This document shows, one piece after another, positions 1-5,998 of a DNA stretch of 32,731 nt. This DNA is from a virus, in IMG/VR virus record IMGVR_UViG_3300022707_001823, positions 1-32,731 of that record. One strand, given 5' to 3'. The translations under genes were made by a program, and so were the position numbers. How positions within the stretch are numbered: the stretch's first letter is position 1; each line of letters begins with the position of its first letter. The notes beneath the pieces were generated by a model. It was not told where the DNA came from, made no database searches, and saw nothing but the letters and a program-made list of their open reading frames with translations.

Positions 1-453
1 AGCAGTCAAGAAACCAGATTCCTTAGTATACGTATCTTTATGTGGAGTATTAGACTTTACAGTTAATACAGTGTCGCAATCTAAACATTTTGCTCTACCA
101 CTAATACCAATTAAATTTCCGTAACCGTAAGAATGCTTGGAACCACATTTTTGGCAAATATCGAACTCTACTTCTTTATCCTCTAAATCACCTATTCTTT
201 GGCTTAATCTCACATTTACATCTTTGAGTGTACTCATCATTTCTAAAAGACTAGTCACTGTAGAAGCCATTACGTTTAAGTGCTTCTTAATAGCCTCCAT
301 TTGTCTAGTATTATCTTCTCTTGTAACATATGGTTTCTTGCTATTCATTGTTAAATCCTTTTTAAGTGTTTTATATTCTTCTTTATACTCTTCTATTTTG
401 TCTGTTGCTTTTTTAATCTGCTCTTTTGTCCATTGTGAATCACCATGACTCAT
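1..453 (-). CDS. Coiled-coil zinc-ribbon protein (3' end outside window)
   Basis: The frame is open from an ATG at 453 down to base 1 (151 codons) and continues past the left edge. Its start overlaps the stop of the 450-866 gene as ATGA, so the two are translationally coupled. The first 95 residues are charged and helical, with heptad-like stretches. A Cys pair at residues 100/103 (CQKC) and another at 123/126 (CLDC) form a classic C-x2-C ... C-x2-C zinc ribbon. No specific family is recognised. The zinc ribbon suggests nucleic-acid or protein binding, and the position behind a small-terminase candidate suggests a packaging or regulatory role, but that is inference. An internal ATG at residue 36 has an AAGGA 7 bases upstream and could give a shorter product. 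Confidence 0.75.
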   Translation of the reverse strand, partial: MSHGDSQWTKEQIKKATDKIEEYKEEYKTLKKDLTMNSKKPYVTREDNTRQMEAIKKHLNVMASTVTSLLEMMSTLKDVNVRLSQRIGDLEDKEVEFDICQKCGSKHSYGYGNLIGISGRAKCLDCDTVLTVKSNTPHKDTYTKESGFLTA

Positions 454-866
454 TTATCGCCATCCTTTTCTTTAACTATCCCTATTTCTCTTAACTGTAT
501 CTTATGTTTTGCGTCCGCTCTACCTTTAACCTGATTTATTGCATTAATTCTTGTCATTAAGTATTTATCTATCGTCTGGGTCACATTTTCAGGACTTGCC
601 ACTCCACCAGTATTATTATTAATCTGCACGTTCATTTGTGAACCATTTGATTCTCTTGGCATCACATAAGGCATAATCTTAATCATAGTATCAGTGGCCA
701 GCTTCTTTTCTTCAAATACTGTAGAATCTAAATCCGTATATATATTCTTTAAGAGTTTATTCATTGTAGAGTCATTATTCCCCGTTTGCTTAATAAATAT
801 CTGAGCAAACAACTTCCTTGCCATCTCTTGCTTCTTTTTAGTTGTTGTTACTTGCCCTTTTGCCAT
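450..866 (-). CDS. Possible small terminase / DNA-binding protein
   Basis: 138 residues, ATG start with AAGG 7 bases upstream. It is the first gene behind the leftward promoter at 896-925. The N-terminus is Lys-rich (MAKGQVTTTKKK), followed by a helical region at about residues 12-75 and an Asn/Gly-rich linker near residues 80-90. Size, basic start and a helix bundle followed by a polar linker fit a small terminase subunit, and the large terminase has no small partner beside it. I cannot identify a diagnostic motif. If the genome is circular, this gene lies upstream of the late block on the same strand. Alternatives are a transcriptional regulator or an unrelated early protein. Confidence 0.6.
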   Translation of the reverse strand: MAKGQVTTTKKKQEMARKLFAQIFIKQTGNNDSTMNKLLKNIYTDLDSTVFEEKKLATDTMIKIMPYVMPRESNGSQMNVQINNNTGGVASPENVTQTIDKYLMTRINAINQVKGRADAKHKIQLREIGIVKEKDGDK

Positions 867-895
867 TTAATACCTTGGTTTATACTTAAGTCTCT

Positions 896-925
896 ATAAT
901 ATATAAGATTAATTGCCATTGTCAA
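896..925 (-). promoter_or_regulatory. Leftward sigma70-type promoter
   Basis: On the minus strand, TTGACA (925-920) is followed after 18 bases by TATTAT (901-896), about 30 bases ahead of the ATG at 866. The -35 box lies in GTTGACAATGGCAAT, which matches the 15-base palindrome found over the -35 boxes of the rightward early promoters at 13 of 15 positions. The same regulator could therefore act on both directions of transcription. Confidence 0.65.
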
Positions 926-951
926 CCTCTTTCTGGATTATCGTTGACAAA

Positions 952-966
952 TGAAACTATTTGATA
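952..966 (+). promoter_or_regulatory. Operator-like element without a clear -10 box
   Basis: GTTGACAAATGAAAC is identical over 15 bases to the start of the promoter at 4041-4055. No good -10 box lies 16-18 bases downstream here (only GATAAT after 13 bases), so it looks like an extra regulator site or a decayed promoter between the leftward and rightward promoters. Confidence 0.4.
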
Positions 967-973
967 ATAACTG

Positions 974-1002
974 TTGACAATGACAACTTATGAGAGTATA
1001 TT
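974..1002 (+). promoter_or_regulatory. Early promoter P1
   Basis: TTGACA (974-979), a 17-base spacer and TATATT (997-1002). Seven bases further on is GGATTTAACATTA (1010-1022), shared by all four early promoters and spanning the expected transcription start. GTTGACAATGACAAC (973-987) is a near-perfect inverted repeat (GTTGnCAnTGnCAAC) covering the -35 box, a likely operator. It drives the gene run from 1044. Confidence 0.85.
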
Positions 1003-1043
1003 GATTATAGGATTTAACATTAACACTCAACAGGGGAAACAAA

Positions 1044-1166
1044 ATGTTCACATATAACAATAAAAGCTACACACTAACAATGAAAGTCATGGACAAGTAC
1101 GATTCCCTAGAGAAACTAATCGAAGCTATTGAAAATGGTGAAATTAAAGCAAAAGGTGGTAAATAA
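1044..1166 (+). CDS. 40-residue early protein, first gene of operon 1
   Basis: ATG at 1044 is preceded by AGGGGAA at good spacing and lies about 35 bases after the P1 start region. The product is 40 residues with alternating charged and aromatic residues and a helical C-terminal half ending in Lys/Gly. Its stop overlaps the next start (TAATG at 1164-1168). It matches no family I recognise. The strong ribosome site directly behind the strongest promoter implies high early expression, as is usual for small host-modifying proteins, but that role is inference. Confidence 0.65.
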   Translation: MFTYNNKSYTLTMKVMDKYDSLEKLIEAIENGEIKAKGGK

Positions 1167-1414
1167 TGTGCAAACTAATGACAAGCAAATTAACTCAAGC
1201 CCAAGAAAGATTCTTTTCCATAAATAAAGAAACTATCAAGCACACTTGGGAAAATGTAGGCCTAAAATATGCAGTAGTTAGCTTGACCAATGGTATGGAG
1301 AACTCTGATATTTGGGCAATAGTGGATAAAAAAAGAAATGGCAAAGGACAATGGTATTGCGCAACAAAAGAAGAAGCAATAAAAATGATTAAAACGAATT
1401 CAATACCGTGGTAA
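1166..1414 (+). CDS. Hypothetical early protein
   Basis: 82 residues. The ATG overlaps the previous stop (TAATG), and AAAGGTGG just upstream can serve as ribosome site. The sequence is mixed alpha/beta with a Trp-rich centre (WENVG, IWAIV, QWYCAT) and a helical end (KEEAIKMIK). No signal peptide or membrane segment. No family recognised. A minus-strand frame over the same bases is a shadow. Confidence 0.65.
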   Translation: MCKLMTSKLTQAQERFFSINKETIKHTWENVGLKYAVVSLTNGMENSDIWAIVDKKRNGKGQWYCATKEEAIKMIKTNSIPW

Positions 1415-1455
1415 TAATTTATTAACAATAATACTAAACAGAAGGAAATAATAAA

Positions 1456-1659
1456 ATGAGAACTATAGCTCTACAGTTGTTTAAATTCAATGAATTATCA
1501 GGACAAGCACAAAAAAAAGCAATATATGATTATGATAACAGGGGTGAAACTTATGTTGTATGCGATGAAGAAATAGAAGGAGATACAACAAAAGAAATAT
1601 TAGAAGCTAATGATTTAGATTATACCGATTCAGGTGAAACACTTTACTTAATAAACTAA
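1456..1659 (+). CDS. Small phage protein with LxxFNELSxxAQKKAI motif
   Basis: 67 residues, ATG preceded by GAAGGAAATAATAAA. The N-terminus (LFKFNELSGQAQKKAI, residues 8-23) resembles a motif that recurs in small proteins of many phages, where the consensus reads roughly FNELSxEAKxKAI. The rest is acidic. The function of this group is not established to my knowledge. Nine bases separate it from the next gene. Confidence 0.7.
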   Translation: MRTIALQLFKFNELSGQAQKKAIYDYDNRGETYVVCDEEIEGDTTKEILEANDLDYTDSGETLYLIN

Positions 1660-1668
1660 GGGGAAATA

Positions 1669-1986
1669 ATGATTAATAAACTAAAAAGAGCAGCCGATTG
1701 GGTGGTTGGAACTGGTGTAGATGTTGATAGCCTACCTCTACATGTATGGATAAAAGATAAAAATGGAGCGCTTCATAAAATACTTTTCAACCCCCACGAA
1801 AAAGAAGGTCGCTGGTTGTTGAGTGAGATGGAATTGAAGTTAGATGATAAGCAAGTATATAAATATAGAAGGTTAATGCAAGACATTTGGTATAAGGAAG
1901 GAGGTACTGAGCATGTTTTATTTGATTGGTGGTTCAAAACAGCCCCTGCCTCCTTGTGTTTCGATAAAATAATGGAGGTAATATGA
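1669..1986 (+). CDS. Paralogue A, possible phage ABA-sandwich-type protein
   Basis: 105 residues, AAGGGGAAATA before the ATG. It shares an ordered set of motifs with the next gene: KLKRAA at the N-terminus, FNPHE...GR.WL.EM in the middle and TAP..LCF.KIMEVI at the end. The ending (TAPxxLC followed by an amphipathic helix) and the central FNP resemble small phage proteins assigned to the Phage_ABA_S domain; that link is from memory. Its stop overlaps the next start as ATGA. The role is unknown. Confidence 0.65.
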   Translation: MINKLKRAADWVVGTGVDVDSLPLHVWIKDKNGALHKILFNPHEKEGRWLLSEMELKLDDKQVYKYRRLMQDIWYKEGGTEHVLFDWWFKTAPASLCFDKIMEVI

Positions 1987-2297
1987 TTGAGAAACTAAAA
2001 AGAGCAGCCGAGTTTTTGGGCTATGAACTTACTACACAATTTGGTGGGGAATATTTTGAAACCAAAACTGAAATCATAGATATAAATGACTTCAACCCCC
2101 ATGAAGAAACTGGACGACACTGGTTGGTTGAGATGGTTAATAAACTTACTCTGATACAATTTAATGAATACTTGTATAAAATGCAGGTTACCTATAAAGA
2201 GGGTAAATTGGCTAAAGAAGATTTTGATTTTTGGAAATGGTTTTGGACAGCCCCCTCAAAACTTTGCTTTGAAAAAATAATGGAGGTGATAGGATGA
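1983..2297 (+). CDS. Paralogue B of the preceding gene
   Basis: 104 residues. Start ATG at 1983 with GGAGGT upstream, overlapping the stop of paralogue A. It keeps the same motif order (KLKRAA, FNPHE, GRHWLVEM, TAP, LCFEKIMEVI) at nearly the same spacing, while the first 40 residues between motifs differ, so this is an old tandem duplication with a diverged N-terminal region. The stop overlaps the next ATG (ATGA at 2294-2297). Function unknown. Confidence 0.65.
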   Translation: MIEKLKRAAEFLGYELTTQFGGEYFETKTEIIDINDFNPHEETGRHWLVEMVNKLTLIQFNEYLYKMQVTYKEGKLAKEDFDFWKWFWTAPSKLCFEKIMEVIG

Positions 2298-2455
2298 GAA
2301 CTGTAAAAATAGAAGTACCTGATAATATAAGCCTTTTGATAGGTGTTATGGCTACTGTAAAGATTGTAGATACCTTCCCTTTTCAAAAAGAGTGCATGGA
2401 ACAGATAGAAAGAATATTAATAGATATGTATAACTCAAAAGAGGTGGTGGAATAA
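2294..2455 (+). CDS. 53-residue hypothetical early protein
   Basis: ATG at 2294 overlaps the previous stop (ATGA); GGAGGTGATAGG upstream is a strong ribosome site. The stop overlaps the next ATG as TAATG (2453-2457). The product is short, starts with a beta-like stretch (MRTVKIEVPDN) and ends in a helix (ECMEQIERILIDMY). The coupling on both sides and the ribosome site make it a credible gene. No family recognised. Confidence 0.6.
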   Translation: MRTVKIEVPDNISLLIGVMATVKIVDTFPFQKECMEQIERILIDMYNSKEVVE

Positions 2456-2862
2456 TGAGAGAGATTGAATTTAGAGGGATAAATAATTTCGGAGAATGGG
2501 TTTACGGTAGCTATGTTAAATCGGATAATATTTTCCCCGCAATTTATTTTGAGGTAGGAAAAGGGTCTATGAAAAAAATGGATTGGAAATCTGTAAAACT
2601 TAAATCAGTCGGTCAATATACAGGACTAAAAGACAAAAACGGGGTGAAGATATTTGAAAGCGATTATCTAATGCCAGGATGGTCTGTTACATGGGGTGGA
2701 GATCAAGGGGCTGGTTTGGGAATGAACGCAGGTTGGTATGTACAAAGAGACGATTTTGAATCTTGGATGGAATTAGAATCCAGGTGTAATGAAAATAAAA
2801 ATAATTGGGAAGTAATCGGCAATTTGCATCAAAACCCTGAGCTACTAAAGGAGGGTAACTAG
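2455..2862 (+). CDS. YopX family protein
   Basis: 135 residues. It opens with MREIEFRGINN, has VYGSYV, then VGQYTGLKDKNGVKIFESDY (residues about 52-71), and ends with VIGNLHQNPELL. These are the hallmarks of the YopX family (named after Bacillus phage SPbeta YopX), which is very common in early regions of phages and prophages. The biochemical role of the family is not known to me. A small insert with WGGDQGAGLG and a Trp-rich stretch sits where the family is usually variable. It is coupled to the gene before it (TAATG) and abuts the one after it. Confidence 0.9.
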   Translation: MREIEFRGINNFGEWVYGSYVKSDNIFPAIYFEVGKGSMKKMDWKSVKLKSVGQYTGLKDKNGVKIFESDYLMPGWSVTWGGDQGAGLGMNAGWYVQRDDFESWMELESRCNENKNNWEVIGNLHQNPELLKEGN

Positions 2863-3063
2863 ATGGAAAATGAGAAAGAATATTTGCTTGGTGAAATCGA
2901 ACAATACCAGCATGAAAATAAAGAGTTGAAAGCAAAGGTAAAACACTATGAGCAATTTATCATAAATGGTGTAGATGGTGGATATATTAAAATACCAGAT
3001 AAAATAGACCCTGCTTATTTTACAATAATTGAACTCACTAAAATAAATAATAATAATAGTTGA
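2863..3063 (+). CDS. Small coiled-coil protein, last gene of operon 1
   Basis: 66 residues. ATG starts right after the YopX-family stop, with GGAGGG upstream. Residues 2-34 form a charged heptad-type helix, followed by a Gly-rich turn (NGVDGGY) and an Asn-rich tail. The stop codon TGA (3061-3063) lies inside the -35 box of promoter P2, so the operon ends exactly where the next promoter begins. No enzymatic motif. Confidence 0.6.
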   Translation: MENEKEYLLGEIEQYQHENKELKAKVKHYEQFIINGVDGGYIKIPDKIDPAYFTIIELTKINNNNS

Positions 3064-3088
3064 CAATGACAACTTTATAGAGTATATT
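3060..3088 (+). promoter_or_regulatory. Early promoter P2
   Basis: TTGACA (3060-3065), 17-base spacer, TATATT (3083-3088), then seven bases and GGATTTAACATTA (3096-3108). The same GTTGACAATGACAAC palindrome (3059-3073) covers the -35 box as in P1. From the -35 box through the shared element it is nearly identical to P1. Confidence 0.85.
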
Positions 3089-3125
3089 AAGTACAGGATT
3101 TAACATTAACAACAAAGAGGAAATC

Positions 3126-3269
3126 ATGCAATACAAAAGAATAAACAAAGACAACAAAGAAGAATTAAAAAATCTATTAATTAGCGGATGGATAGTTAGA
3201 GATTACGGAAAATTCACAATAGATTTATCTATCGGTGAGACTAATAAACACTCCAAAAAAAAGGCTTAA
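3126..3269 (+). CDS. 47-residue hypothetical early protein
   Basis: First gene after P2: ATG at 3126 with GAGGAAAT immediately upstream. The 47 residues are Lys/Asn-rich at the start, have a central SGWIVRDYGKFTIDLS stretch that could form two beta strands, and end in a basic KHSKKKA tail. Its position behind a strong promoter and ribosome site supports expression. No family recognised. Confidence 0.6.
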   Translation: MQYKRINKDNKEELKNLLISGWIVRDYGKFTIDLSIGETNKHSKKKA

Positions 3270-3297
3270 ATATTAACAATAAACAAAAGAGGAAAAC

Positions 3298-3597
3298 ATG
3301 ATTGAGGAAAAAGATTATAAATTAGGGGTATCAATTTTAGAAGCAGAGGTTTCAAAATTGACTAAGGATAATGATAAATTAGAAGAGGAGATTGAGGAAA
3401 ATGGCGATGAAATCGAAGGCTTAGAAATTGAACTATCCGAGTTTAAAACTAGGGAAGAGGAGCTAGAAGAAAGGCTTGAATTCTACGAGAAAACAATACC
3501 TTCTATCTATTCACTAGCTGATGTTGATAGATTACACAGGCTCCTTAAGCTTGTACCTACCATCACAGAAGAACAATTGCAAGGGCTAGGCGTATAA
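3298..3597 (+). CDS. Acidic coiled-coil protein
   Basis: 99 residues, AGAGGAAAAC before the ATG. Residues 10-65 are an almost uninterrupted Glu/Lys heptad helix. The last third (IYSLADVDRLHRLLKLV and on) is a second helical part. Probably an oligomeric small protein or adaptor. No catalytic motif. The stop overlaps the next start (TAATG). Confidence 0.65.
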   Translation: MIEEKDYKLGVSILEAEVSKLTKDNDKLEEEIEENGDEIEGLEIELSEFKTREEELEERLEFYEKTIPSIYSLADVDRLHRLLKLVPTITEEQLQGLGV

Positions 3598-3809
3598 TGG
3601 CGACTATAGAGATATTCTGGGAAGATGAACTAATTGAGGTCGATGTGGATTTCTACACTTTTGGGGGACATTCTGGTAACCTAGAAGAACCAGAAGAAGA
3701 ACCAGAGTTAATTATAAACTCAATGTTTGTTAAAAACACCCAAATTATAAACTGTAAAGATGAGTTCTATAATCAAATATTAGAAGGCTTGCAAGAAGAT
3801 TTAAATTAA
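3597..3809 (+). CDS. Acidic hypothetical early protein
   Basis: 70 residues, start overlapping the previous stop (TAATG). It is strongly acidic, with an EEPEEEPE run around residues 30-37 between a beta-like N-terminus (ATIEIFWEDELIEVDVDF) and a helical end. It could mimic nucleic acid or simply be an acidic interaction protein; there is no direct evidence for either. Not recognised. Confidence 0.6.
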   Translation: MATIEIFWEDELIEVDVDFYTFGGHSGNLEEPEEEPELIINSMFVKNTQIINCKDEFYNQILEGLQEDLN

Positions 3810-3819
3810 AGAGGAAAAA

Positions 3820-4035
3820 ATGAGAAAAATCAAATACTTTACAAAAAAATGGAATAGAGATTCTGGTAAATACGACAAAAAGGAAGTTGGCGAAGGTGTA
3901 TTTCATGCCTTCGGTGTTAACTATCAGGAGTTTGAAGAGGGACCCGCTAACTATAGCACTGCAATAATTGAGCTGCCAAATGGAGAGATTAAGAATGTTG
4001 ACGTTGATTTAGTCCAATTTATAGACGTTTTGTAA
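3820..4035 (+). CDS. Conserved small phage protein, last gene of operon 2
   Basis: 71 residues, AAAGAGGAAAAA before the ATG. The pattern GVFHAFGVNYQEFEEGP followed by TAIIELPNGEIKNVDVDLVQFID resembles a short beta-rich protein recurring in many phage and prophage early regions (typically GxFHxWGxxxEEFxxGPGxxxxAIVE...VxxVxPxxIxFxD). The function of that group is not established as far as I know. Promoter P3 begins seven bases after the stop. Confidence 0.7.
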   Translation: MRKIKYFTKKWNRDSGKYDKKEVGEGVFHAFGVNYQEFEEGPANYSTAIIELPNGEIKNVDVDLVQFIDVL

Positions 4036-4041
4036 TATAGG

Positions 4042-4070
4042 TTGACAAATGAAACCAAATAGTTTACATT
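4042..4070 (+). promoter_or_regulatory. Early promoter P3 (variant cassette)
   Basis: TTGACA (4042-4047), 17-base spacer, TACATT (4065-4070), seven bases, then GGATTTAACATTA (4078-4090). The -35 region reads GTTGACAAATGAAAC, the version also present at 952-966, and lacks the inverted repeat of P1, P2 and P4. A TTGACAAC fragment of the usual palindrome lies after the -10 box (4069-4076). This promoter is probably regulated differently or less tightly. Confidence 0.75.
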
Positions 4071-4101
4071 GACAACAGGATTTAACATTAAAGAGGAAGC
4101 C

Positions 4102-4335
4102 ATGATAAAAATAGAGAAAATTTCAGAAGAAGTTCATTCTAGTAGGACGACTTACCCAAGGGTTATGAGAAATGACCTAGATAACGACAGATTGGTGCTG
4201 GCAATTGGTTTTAATCCACATTCTAGAACAATAAATTATATAAATCTGTACGAAAGCGACCCCTCTATTAAACACAGCGAATCGCACCACTTTCAGGATT
4301 TTGAAGGCTCAATCACAATTAGGAATGAAAGGTAA
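4102..4335 (+). CDS. Hypothetical early protein, first gene of operon 3
   Basis: 77 residues from the ATG at 4102, with AAGAGGAAG just upstream. A longer frame from a TTG at 4069 is not used here because that TTG lies in the -10 box of P3, upstream of the expected transcript start. The protein is beta-rich (LVLAIGFNPHSRTINYINLYES) with several His residues in HSESHHF near the end. Its stop overlaps the next start (TAATG). No family recognised. Confidence 0.65.
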   Translation: MIKIEKISEEVHSSRTTYPRVMRNDLDNDRLVLAIGFNPHSRTINYINLYESDPSIKHSESHHFQDFEGSITIRNER

Positions 4336-4469
4336 TGGAATATTGCACTTGTGAAACGGAAATAATAGAACCTCACCCATGCCCTTTTCAAGAAGATGTA
4401 AACGGTGACAGTGAGACACTATGCAAATGTTGTGAGTGTTGTGAACAGCAGTGTTGCGATGATATATAA
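4335..4469 (+). CDS. Cys-rich zinc-binding microprotein
   Basis: 44 residues with nine Cys: a YCTCE start, HPCPFQEDVN in the middle and CKCCECCEQQCCDDI at the end. Start overlaps the previous stop (TAATG at 4333-4337). The layout (CxC, HxCP, then a cluster ending ...CxxDI) matches a type of short Cys-rich protein I recall from many phage early regions. A zinc-binding fold is very likely; the role is unknown. Too small and Cys-rich for ordinary gene callers, but coupling and composition are convincing. Confidence 0.65.
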   Translation: MEYCTCETEIIEPHPCPFQEDVNGDSETLCKCCECCEQQCCDDI

Positions 4470-4491
4470 AAATACTTAAAAGAGAGAAAAG

Positions 4492-4782
4492 ATGGCAAAA
4501 AATAAGAAAATAATATTGAGATATAAGGTTACTAATAAGAATATACTTATCAGGTTCAAAAAAGCTCAGAAAGAGGATAAGAAATTCACCCTATTGAAGC
4601 TAGCGGAGAAATTCGGTATTTTTAACCTGCAGAGTATACCAGACAAAACCTTAACCTGTCGTTGGATTAGTTTGAATAGTAATATTGCAAGATTACCATC
4701 TAAAACTAGAATGTGCCCATCTTGTAGAAAATCAGTATTTGAATACGTTGAAGATTGGATAAATGATGGCTCACTCAATTGA
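4492..4782 (+). CDS. Basic CxxC protein, possible DNA-binding regulator
   Basis: 96 residues, AGAGAGAAAAG before the ATG. The N-terminal half is very basic (KNKKIILRYKVTNKN), followed by FTLLKLAEKFGI (residues 32-43), which could be a helix of a helix-turn-helix. Cys at 56, 75 and 78 (CPSC) could bind zinc with a further ligand. Basic charge plus possible HTH and zinc site suggest nucleic-acid binding. No exact family. It overlaps the next gene by 20 bases. Confidence 0.6.
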   Translation: MAKNKKIILRYKVTNKNILIRFKKAQKEDKKFTLLKLAEKFGIFNLQSIPDKTLTCRWISLNSNIARLPSKTRMCPSCRKSVFEYVEDWINDGSLN

Positions 4783-5080
4783 ACACACCATACACGATAG
4801 GCTTAAAGTCTGCGGCTATAGGTGCGAGAATAAGCACAGGGAAGGTTTTAGAATTGGTCCCATAAGATGCCCAAATGAACATGGCAAAAAGGCTGTAACT
4901 TATAAAGGGGTGGTGTCATTGTTACCCCACTACTTGAATAAAATCCATGGAGATATTGAACAAATTAGAATGTGGTGCCATAAATGTTCAATGGAATACG
5001 CAATAGAGAAACAAAAAACAAAAAACATTAATAGCAGACCGAAAACAATAAACAAAGACCAAACAGACTTATTTAAATAG
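4763..5080 (+). CDS. Small zinc-finger-type protein
   Basis: 105 residues; starts with two ATG codons (4763, 4766) inside the end of the previous gene. Cys at 17, 21, 36, 72 and 75, plus His residues, suggest one or two zinc sites (CGYRC, RCP, WCHKC). The C-terminal third is a Lys/Asn-rich tail ending in TDLFK. The ending DQTDLFK resembles the short QxxLF-type clamp-binding peptides of replication proteins, but this is a weak match. Function unknown; it directly precedes the candidate annealing protein. Confidence 0.6.
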   Translation: MMAHSIEHTIHDRLKVCGYRCENKHREGFRIGPIRCPNEHGKKAVTYKGVVSLLPHYLNKIHGDIEQIRMWCHKCSMEYAIEKQKTKNINSRPKTINKDQTDLFK

Positions 5081-5089
5081 AGGGAAATC

Positions 5090-5524
5090 ATGGAAAGAGA
5101 AGAATTAAAAACACTGTACAAAAAGTATGAATTAAATGAATCAGATGTTTTTAAACATAAACATTATTTAATTATAACAAGGCAGGGGATAGACAAAATA
5201 CAAGCCAAGGAAAAAATATTTATATCATATCAAGCTTTGACAGTAACCCCTGAATTTTGTGTTGTGAAAGCTCTTGCAGAAAAAAGCGGAGCAAAAATAG
5301 AAACATTTGGCAGCGCTAAATATGGGGCTAAATCATGGGACCCAAAAGCAAAGGGCGGAAATGGCGGCTGGGATGAAAAAGGAAACTGCACAACATGGTA
5401 TGTAATGGAAATGGCTGAAAAAAGAGCTATGAGCAGGGCAGTATTAAAGTTAACTGGATTCTACCAACAAGGTGTATTTGGTGAAGATGAAAGCGAAGAC
5501 TTTAAGAAGAGTAAAAATAAATAA
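5090..5524 (+). CDS. Candidate single-strand annealing protein (Erf/Rad52-like)
   Basis: 144 residues, AGAGGGAAAT before the ATG. A helical start is followed by beta strands (HYLIITRQGIDKIQAKEKIFISY, FCVVKALAEK, IETFGSA), a Gly-rich linker (GAKSWDPKAKGGNGG, residues about 78-92) and the helix WYVMEMAEKRAMSRAVLKLTGFY near 102-124. Beta sheet followed by an AEKRAxSRAVLK helix is what small Erf/Rad52-type annealing proteins look like, and related phage proteins with this EMAEKRAxSRxVL motif sit in recombination modules. Upstream of a PD-(D/E)XK exonuclease and an SSB, a role in DNA annealing is reasonable, but the family call rests on pattern, not on an alignment. Confidence 0.6.
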   Translation: MEREELKTLYKKYELNESDVFKHKHYLIITRQGIDKIQAKEKIFISYQALTVTPEFCVVKALAEKSGAKIETFGSAKYGAKSWDPKAKGGNGGWDEKGNCTTWYVMEMAEKRAMSRAVLKLTGFYQQGVFGEDESEDFKKSKNK

Positions 5525-5533
5525 TAATAAGTG

Positions 5534-5562
5534 TTGACAATGACAACTATAGAGTGTATCTT
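5534..5562 (+). promoter_or_regulatory. Early promoter P4
   Basis: TTGACA (5534-5539), 17-base spacer, TATCTT (5557-5562), six bases, then GGATTTAACATTA (5569-5581). The GTTGACAATGACAAC palindrome (5533-5547) is present as in P1 and P2. It heads the operon with the exonuclease, SSB, the holin-like and receiver-like genes and probably the fibre and RusA genes. Confidence 0.8.
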
Positions 5563-5598
5563 TAGATTGGATTTAACATTATACAAAGAGAGGAAACA

Positions 5599-5994
5599 TT
5601 GAGAAAGACATCAGAGCCTTATCGAATAAGATACACGACACCCGATTTTAAAGCAACTCATAAAGAACTTATGAAACATAATCAATTTGTTAATAGTTTG
5701 TGCGTAGTAGCAAATAGTGTTCTGGGAGGTTACGAGCTTAAAATTAAGATGCTAGAAGTTAAAAACAAATGGTTAGTTACTGATAACGTGGATAAGATTG
5801 CTCTTATAAAAAACCTAGAGGGCGTAAAAGATAATTTGGTAACGGAAAGTATTAAGATGCTTGAACGTGTAAAAATACTACTAAGAAAAGTTGAAGAATT
5901 AGAGACAGAAAAATATCCCCCAATGGACAAAATAAAAGATTTACCAGAAGTGGCAGAACAAGACTTACCATTCTTAACGAATGATGGGGTATAG
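5599..5994 (+). CDS. Helical hypothetical protein, TTG start
   Basis: 131 residues. The first three early operons open with GAGGAAx(1-3) before an ATG; here the same GAGGAAAC is followed by TTG at 5599, so TTG is taken as start. The next in-frame ATG (5671) has no ribosome site. Largely helical, with heptad-type stretches at about 40-60 and 85-110 and a Pro-rich hinge (KYPPMDKIKDLPEV), ending acidic. No family recognised. Confidence 0.6.
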   Translation: MRKTSEPYRIRYTTPDFKATHKELMKHNQFVNSLCVVANSVLGGYELKIKMLEVKNKWLVTDNVDKIALIKNLEGVKDNLVTESIKMLERVKILLRKVEELETEKYPPMDKIKDLPEVAEQDLPFLTNDGV

Positions 5995-5998
5995 TAAG

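Noticed and set aside
137-448. 103-codon plus-strand frame at the left edge
   Set aside because: Hydrophobic, Ser/Leu-rich shadow of the minus-strand zinc-ribbon gene, which has an ATGA-coupled start and CxxC pairs.
4069-4101. TTG start extending the 4102 gene upstream
   Set aside because: The TTG lies in the -10 box of P3, before the expected transcript start; the ATG at 4102 has a clear ribosome site.
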